A stretch of DNA of 10,334 bases from JBOHER01 sp050701115 (lineage in GTDB: Bacteria; Actinomycetota; Actinomycetes; Mycobacteriales; Pseudonocardiaceae): NCBI GenBank assembly GCA_050701115.1, contig JBOHER010000245.1, forward strand, positions 1-10,334. The letters are read 5' to 3'. How positions within the stretch are numbered: position 1 is the first letter of the stretch; each line of letters begins with the position of its first letter. A program made the position numbers and the translations under genes. Under the pieces are notes generated by a model. The model was not told the origin of the DNA and did no database searches. It worked only from the letters and a program-made list of their open reading frames with translations. This document shows, in pieces, positions 7,702-10,334 of the stretch.

Positions 7702-7775
7702 GCTTCGTTTCCACCACCCGTTCGCAGTAGCGTGGCCGGACTTGACACGGGGATTCGCCGAGCACGCCAAGGGGA
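7702..7775 (+). promoter_or_regulatory. Upstream region of secreted protein A
   Basis: The 145-base divergent gap has a good ribosome site, AAGGGGA (7769-7775), 5 bases before ATG 7781. A possible promoter is TTCGTT (7704-7709), 18 bases, then TAGCGT (7728-7733), a common actinobacterial -10 form. A perfect TTGACA at 7742-7747 has no acceptable -10 at 16-18 bases and is probably chance. The octamer GCTTCGTT (7702-7709) recurs at an equivalent place before protein B. The ribosome site is firm; the promoter is tentative. Confidence 0.35.
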
Positions 7776-7780
7776 CCAGA

Positions 7781-8599
7781 ATGCGGACGAACACGGCGCG
7801 CGCGCTGGGCAGCACACTCGCGGGCTTCATGCTCGCCTCGCTTGCCGCGATAGGACTGTCCGGGGTGGCCGCCGCCGACGAGGCGACCCAGCCCACCGCG
7901 AGCGGGGAGTGCGCCGCGACCGTCGCGTCCGGAGAGGGCGACCAGGTGACGGTGGACGCGGGCGGACCGATCGGCCAGGTCGGCGTACTCGACGTCGGTC
8001 TCGGCCCGACAGCCAAGGGCACCGGTGGCGAAGCGGACTCCACCCTGGTGTCGCTACCCGTCGCCGACGCGGTCGAGTCGCTCGGCGCGGATGACGTTCC
8101 AGTGGTGTCGGACGCCGTTACCGAGGGCTGCGATGCGGCCAAGGACACCCTCAACGAGGCCGGGGGCATCACCCAGCGGGTGCTGTCGGTCGACACCCTT
8201 GCGGCCGGGCCCACCGTGCCGGAGCCGGTCGATCCGCCCGCTGATTCCGGCCCGGCGGATCCCGGCGACGAGGCGGCGGAAGACCCAGGATCGGTGGACG
8301 GCGTCGCGGACGGGCAGCCTGCCGAACCCAGCGTCGCGAGCCTGGCGCGGCCGGGTACCGGGCTGCCGCAGGTGGCTCCGCTGTCGATCGCCGAGTTGCC
8401 CATGCTTCAGGTGCCGTCGGCACCTGACCTCAACCCGGATCGCGGACCCGAAGCGGGCGACACCAACACCGGCCGGGTCGATGCACTACCCGCTTCGGAG
8501 CAATGGCTGCCACGAGTGCCGCTCTTCCTCGCGGTCGGTCTACTCGCCGTAGTCGGCGCGGTACTGGTGCGCCGGTGGATCGCCAGGCCACGCGGCTGA
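7781..8599 (+). CDS. Secreted, C-terminally membrane-anchored protein A, unknown function
   Basis: I do not recognise a named family in this 272-residue protein. A Sec signal peptide is clear: basic start, hydrophobic stretch about 9-29, likely cleavage after GVAAA (about residue 32). Next comes a small domain starting with C44 in the pattern C-x3-V-x4-G-D-x-V-x-V, with the only other cysteine at C117, so one disulfide is possible. A Pro/Asp/Glu/Ala-rich low-complexity linker (about 147-190) and a Pro/Leu-rich stretch follow. A single membrane segment (about 246-263) ends in the cationic tail RRWIARPRG. The order resembles sortase substrates, but no LPxTG or LAxTG motif is present, so it is probably held by the membrane segment itself. 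The first domain would lie outside the cell, lifted through the wall by the linker. ATG 7781 is chosen for its AAGGGGA site. It heads a row of three related genes. Confidence 0.85.
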   Translation: MRTNTARALGSTLAGFMLASLAAIGLSGVAAADEATQPTASGECAATVASGEGDQVTVDAGGPIGQVGVLDVGLGPTAKGTGGEADSTLVSLPVADAVESLGADDVPVVSDAVTEGCDAAKDTLNEAGGITQRVLSVDTLAAGPTVPEPVDPPADSGPADPGDEAAEDPGSVDGVADGQPAEPSVASLARPGTGLPQVAPLSIAELPMLQVPSAPDLNPDRGPEAGDTNTGRVDALPASEQWLPRVPLFLAVGLLAVVGAVLVRRWIARPRG

Positions 8600-8652
8600 A
8601 TCAATCCTCACCCGAACAGCTCACACCTACCTTGCGTCACGCATGCCAGGCT

Positions 8653-8717
8653 GCTTCGTTGTACATCCTGAGTGCGCTATAGCACACTGGAACTTCAGGC
8701 AACGGTTCAGGTAGGGA
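8653..8717 (+). promoter_or_regulatory. Upstream region of secreted protein B with a near-palindrome
   Basis: The 125-base gap between A and B contains a 16-base near-palindrome (8672-8687), GTGCGCTATAGCACAC, with one mismatched pair and a perfect GCTATAGC core. The core includes TATAGC (8678-8683), which sits 17 bases after TTCGTT (8655-8660), so it may be a -10 covered by an operator. Two TTCAGG copies (8694-8699, 8706-8711) lie just downstream. The ribosome site AGGGA (8713-8717) is 7 bases before ATG 8725. B therefore probably has its own promoter. Confidence 0.4.
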
Positions 8718-8724
8718 CGTGACG

Positions 8725-9603
8725 ATGGGTAACGGCAAGCGCAGTGTGGCGGCCGGCGCAGCGGCATTTCTGCTGGCTGGATCGGCCCTGCTGGCGATGC
8801 CCGGGTCCGCCGTCGCGGCCACGGTGACCGGCGAATGCGGCGACAAGGTCACCGGCGACGTGGGCGACCGACTGGTGGTCGACCCGTCGAGTCTTTTGCT
8901 GCTGCCCGCCGGAACCCTGCCCAAGCTGGACTTCGGCACCATCGACGAGGGCACAACCACGCTCTCCAAAACCGTGACCTACCTGCTGGACAGTGCGGTC
9001 TGCAAGGTCACCGTGACCGGAATCGCCGATACGGTCGAGTCGGCGGCCAAGAAGGCGACCGACACCGCGCAGAAGACCGTCGAGGACGGTTCCAAGACCG
9101 TGCGGGACGGCGCGGAGGCCGTTGGCGAACTGCTGGGCGGCAGCAACCCGCCGCCCGAAGGCGGCGGCCCTGACGGTGGCGAGTCGGGCAGGGCCGACGG
9201 CGGCGCGAAGGAGCCCTCAGAGCAGACCAGCCCGCCTGCACCCAACAGCCGGGTTCTCGGCGACACCTCGGGCTACCGCGGCCTGCCGCCCGGCCTGCGG
9301 TACGGCTCGCTTCCGCTGATGAGTGGCTTCTCCACGCTGCCGTACACGAACCTCGCGTACACCCCCGCGCCTGCCCTTCGGTACGGCAGCGGCATCCCCG
9401 GCTACAGCCCGGAGTTCGGCATTCTCGGCCAGGAGCCATCCTCCGGCCAGGATCACGTACAGAACGCCGGTAGCGCTTCGGCGCTGCCCTCGAGCCCGGG
9501 CAAGGACGAGGTCGGCCTGCCCGCGCTGCTCGCGGTGCTGGCTCTCGCCGGGGCGAGTGCCGGTCTGGTCCGTACCTGGGTGCTGCGCCGCGCGTTCGCC
9601 TAG
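8725..9603 (+). CDS. Secreted, C-terminally membrane-anchored protein B, unknown function
   Basis: This 292-residue exported protein is related to A by layout and motif. The signal peptide covers about 1-31 (basic GKR, hydrophobic Ala/Leu run, cleavage near SAVAA). Then comes C38 in C-x3-V-x4-G-D-x-L-x-V, and the only other cysteine, C93, ends the small domain. Residues 100-137 form an Ala/Lys/Asp/Thr-rich segment (AAKKATDTAQKTVEDG and on) likely to be an amphipathic helix. A Gly/Pro linker follows, then a Tyr/Gly/Leu/Pro-rich stretch (about 182-232) with LRYGS twice. A membrane segment (about 264-282) ends in the tail RTWVLRRAFA. No sortase motif is seen. ATG 8725 is preferred over the in-frame GTG 8719, because the AGGGA ribosome site is 7 bases before the ATG and only 1 base before the GTG. 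Function is unknown; a wall- or surface-spanning protein is the most the sequence supports. Confidence 0.85.
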   Translation: MGNGKRSVAAGAAAFLLAGSALLAMPGSAVAATVTGECGDKVTGDVGDRLVVDPSSLLLLPAGTLPKLDFGTIDEGTTTLSKTVTYLLDSAVCKVTVTGIADTVESAAKKATDTAQKTVEDGSKTVRDGAEAVGELLGGSNPPPEGGGPDGGESGRADGGAKEPSEQTSPPAPNSRVLGDTSGYRGLPPGLRYGSLPLMSGFSTLPYTNLAYTPAPALRYGSGIPGYSPEFGILGQEPSSGQDHVQNAGSASALPSSPGKDEVGLPALLAVLALAGASAGLVRTWVLRRAFA

Positions 9604-9609
9604 ATTCGT

Positions 9610-9648
9610 CCTTCTGGCGCAGCGTCAGCGTTGATCTGAAGGCTTTTC
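9610..9648 (+). terminator. Terminator-like hairpin after protein B
   Basis: CCTTC (9610-9614) pairs with GAAGG (9638-9642). Inside it GGCGC (9616-9620) pairs with GCGTT (9628-9632, two G-T wobbles) around a 7-base loop, with an asymmetric internal bulge between the two stems. CTTTT (9643-9647) follows directly. Position (7 bases after the stop codon) and the T-run fit an intrinsic terminator of moderate strength. Confidence 0.45.
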
Positions 9649-9673
9649 ACGTGTGCCGTGACGAACGCCACCC

Positions 9674-9752
9674 GTAACGACATACCCTGCCGGGCGATAC
9701 TCCGTGGGCGGACACCTGCCCGTTTCGTGAAAATGATCGACTACCCAGAGGA
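9674..9752 (+). promoter_or_regulatory. Upstream region of secreted protein C
   Basis: The 157-base gap before gene C has a candidate -10 GATACT (9696-9701) with GTAACG (9674-9679) 16 bases upstream as a weak -35. Together with the hairpin after B, this suggests C is transcribed from its own promoter. The ribosome site AGAGGA (9747-9752) is 8 bases before GTG 9761. The promoter hexamers are tentative; the ribosome site is good. Confidence 0.35.
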
Positions 9753-9760
9753 CAGCGTTC

Positions 9761-10334
9761 GTGCGTATTCACCCGGTTCAGCCAGCACGCACTGTGCCTT
9801 GTCCGAAAGTCCGCAAGACCCTGGCCACTCTCGGCGTCGCCGGATTCATCACCGGCATGTCGATGTTCGGGGTCACCGGGACGGCGGCGGCGGTCACCGC
9901 AACCGATTCCTGTTCCGGCACCGTGGTCGGCACGATGGGCGAGAAGGTGTCCGTGCACGGCAAGTCCGTCAAGGAGATCGTGCGGGCCGCCGCGAAGGAG
10001 AAGGCCACCGGCACCCAGTACCTGTTCGTCTGGCCGGACAAGCTGGCAAGGGACATCGAAGCCCGCGGCGCCATGGAGGTCGGCAAGATCCCCAAGGCCG
10101 CCACCGGCAGCATCAAGGGCGAGGTCATCGGCGAGGTCGTCGGCCAGGCGCTGGAAGGCGAGTCCGGGCTGGGCACCGACCCGGAGGACACCCTCGCGCA
10201 TATCGAGGCCGAGGTGGCCGACGCCTGCGGCATTTCGTTGAAGGCCAGCGACTACGTCAAGCCGACCACCACCTCCAACAAGCCGGAGTCGAGCAAGGAG
10301 TCCGCCGGGCCGCGCGGCGGCGCCGGGGGCGAGC
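9761..10334 (+). CDS. Secreted protein C, unknown function (3' end beyond window)
   Basis: An open frame from GTG 9761 runs off the right edge with no stop; 191 codons are seen. A long basic start (about 19 residues) leads into a hydrophobic stretch (about 20-40) and an AAA-type cleavage site near residue 44, a Sec signal peptide. The mature part begins with C51 in C-x3-V-x4-G-E-x-V-x-V, the same spacing as in A and B. The second mature cysteine is C156, and a third, C14, lies in the pre-cleavage region. Between them, residues 67-150 look helical and charged (KSVKEIVRAAAKEKATG and on), unlike A and B. From about 167 a Thr/Ser/Lys/Pro- and then Gly-rich linker begins, as expected before a C-terminal anchor, which would lie outside the window. 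The in-frame GTG 9794 lacks a ribosome site. I do not recognise a named family. Confidence 0.8.
   Translation, partial: MRIHPVQPARTVPCPKVRKTLATLGVAGFITGMSMFGVTGTAAAVTATDSCSGTVVGTMGEKVSVHGKSVKEIVRAAAKEKATGTQYLFVWPDKLARDIEARGAMEVGKIPKAATGSIKGEVIGEVVGQALEGESGLGTDPEDTLAHIEAEVADACGISLKASDYVKPTTTSNKPESSKESAGPRGGAGGE

Noticed and set aside
7742..7747. Perfect TTGACA upstream of protein A
   Set aside because: No -10-like hexamer lies 16-18 bases downstream, and it is only 34 bases from the start codon.
7636..8403. N-terminal extension of the endonuclease IV frame of about 256 codons
   Set aside because: The extension is antisense to secreted protein A and Ser/Thr/Ala/Pro-rich. Endonuclease IV proteins begin at the MKIGAHV segment.
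9644..9733. Eight-base inverted repeat TTTTCACG / CGTGAAAA flanking the promoter region of protein C
   Set aside because: The arms are short and 74 bases apart with no further pairing. Chance occurrence is likely, and the left arm includes the T-run of the terminator candidate.
9647..10201. 184-codon minus-strand frame opposite protein C
   Set aside because: It is antisense to a plus-strand frame with a good ribosome site, a clear signal peptide and the motif shared with A and B.

Overview
The window is high-GC actinobacterial chromosome (GTG starts, strong G/C third positions, long antisense shadow frames). Its gene set points to a mycolic-acid-group or pseudonocardial actinomycete, most likely Pseudonocardiaceae (inference). 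From memory, the left two-thirds matches the Mycobacterium tuberculosis block Rv0046c-Rv0051: inositol-3-phosphate synthase and a PadR regulator on the minus strand, divergent from a small zinc-ribbon protein (DUF5318 type), a bifunctional penicillin-binding protein (PonA1 type) and a GT87-type membrane glycosyltransferase. There is no counterpart of Rv0048c here. No gap between genes exceeds 300 bases, and I saw no tRNA, rRNA, CRISPR array or insertion sequence.

Layout. Positions 1-29 are a strong hairpin downstream of ino1. 64-1785 is a likely padR-ino1 operon (minus). 1786-2012 is a divergent control region with a short inverted repeat and promoter-like hexamers facing both ways. 2013-6834 (plus) holds the DUF5318 protein, ponA and the GT87 gene, probably one operon. 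6871-7635 (minus) is a complete endonuclease IV, convergent with GT87. From 7781 to the right edge are three plus-strand genes for exported proteins (A, B, C); C runs off the window.

How the genes fit together. Ino1 makes the inositol phosphate precursor of phosphatidylinositol, PI-mannosides and mycothiol. PonA polymerises and cross-links peptidoglycan. GT87 enzymes are polyprenyl-phosphate-sugar-dependent transferases of the outer membrane face. The block therefore combines envelope precursor supply with envelope assembly, with PadR as a plausible local controller.

The least explained part is 7781-10334. A, B and C are dissimilar over most of their length. Shortly after the signal peptide, however, all three carry the same exactly spaced motif, C-x3-V-x4-G-[DE]-x-[VL]-x-V, and each has one further cysteine in the exported part. 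A and B end in a membrane anchor with an arginine-rich tail. I read them as a diverged tandem family of cell-surface proteins of unknown function beside cell-wall synthesis genes.
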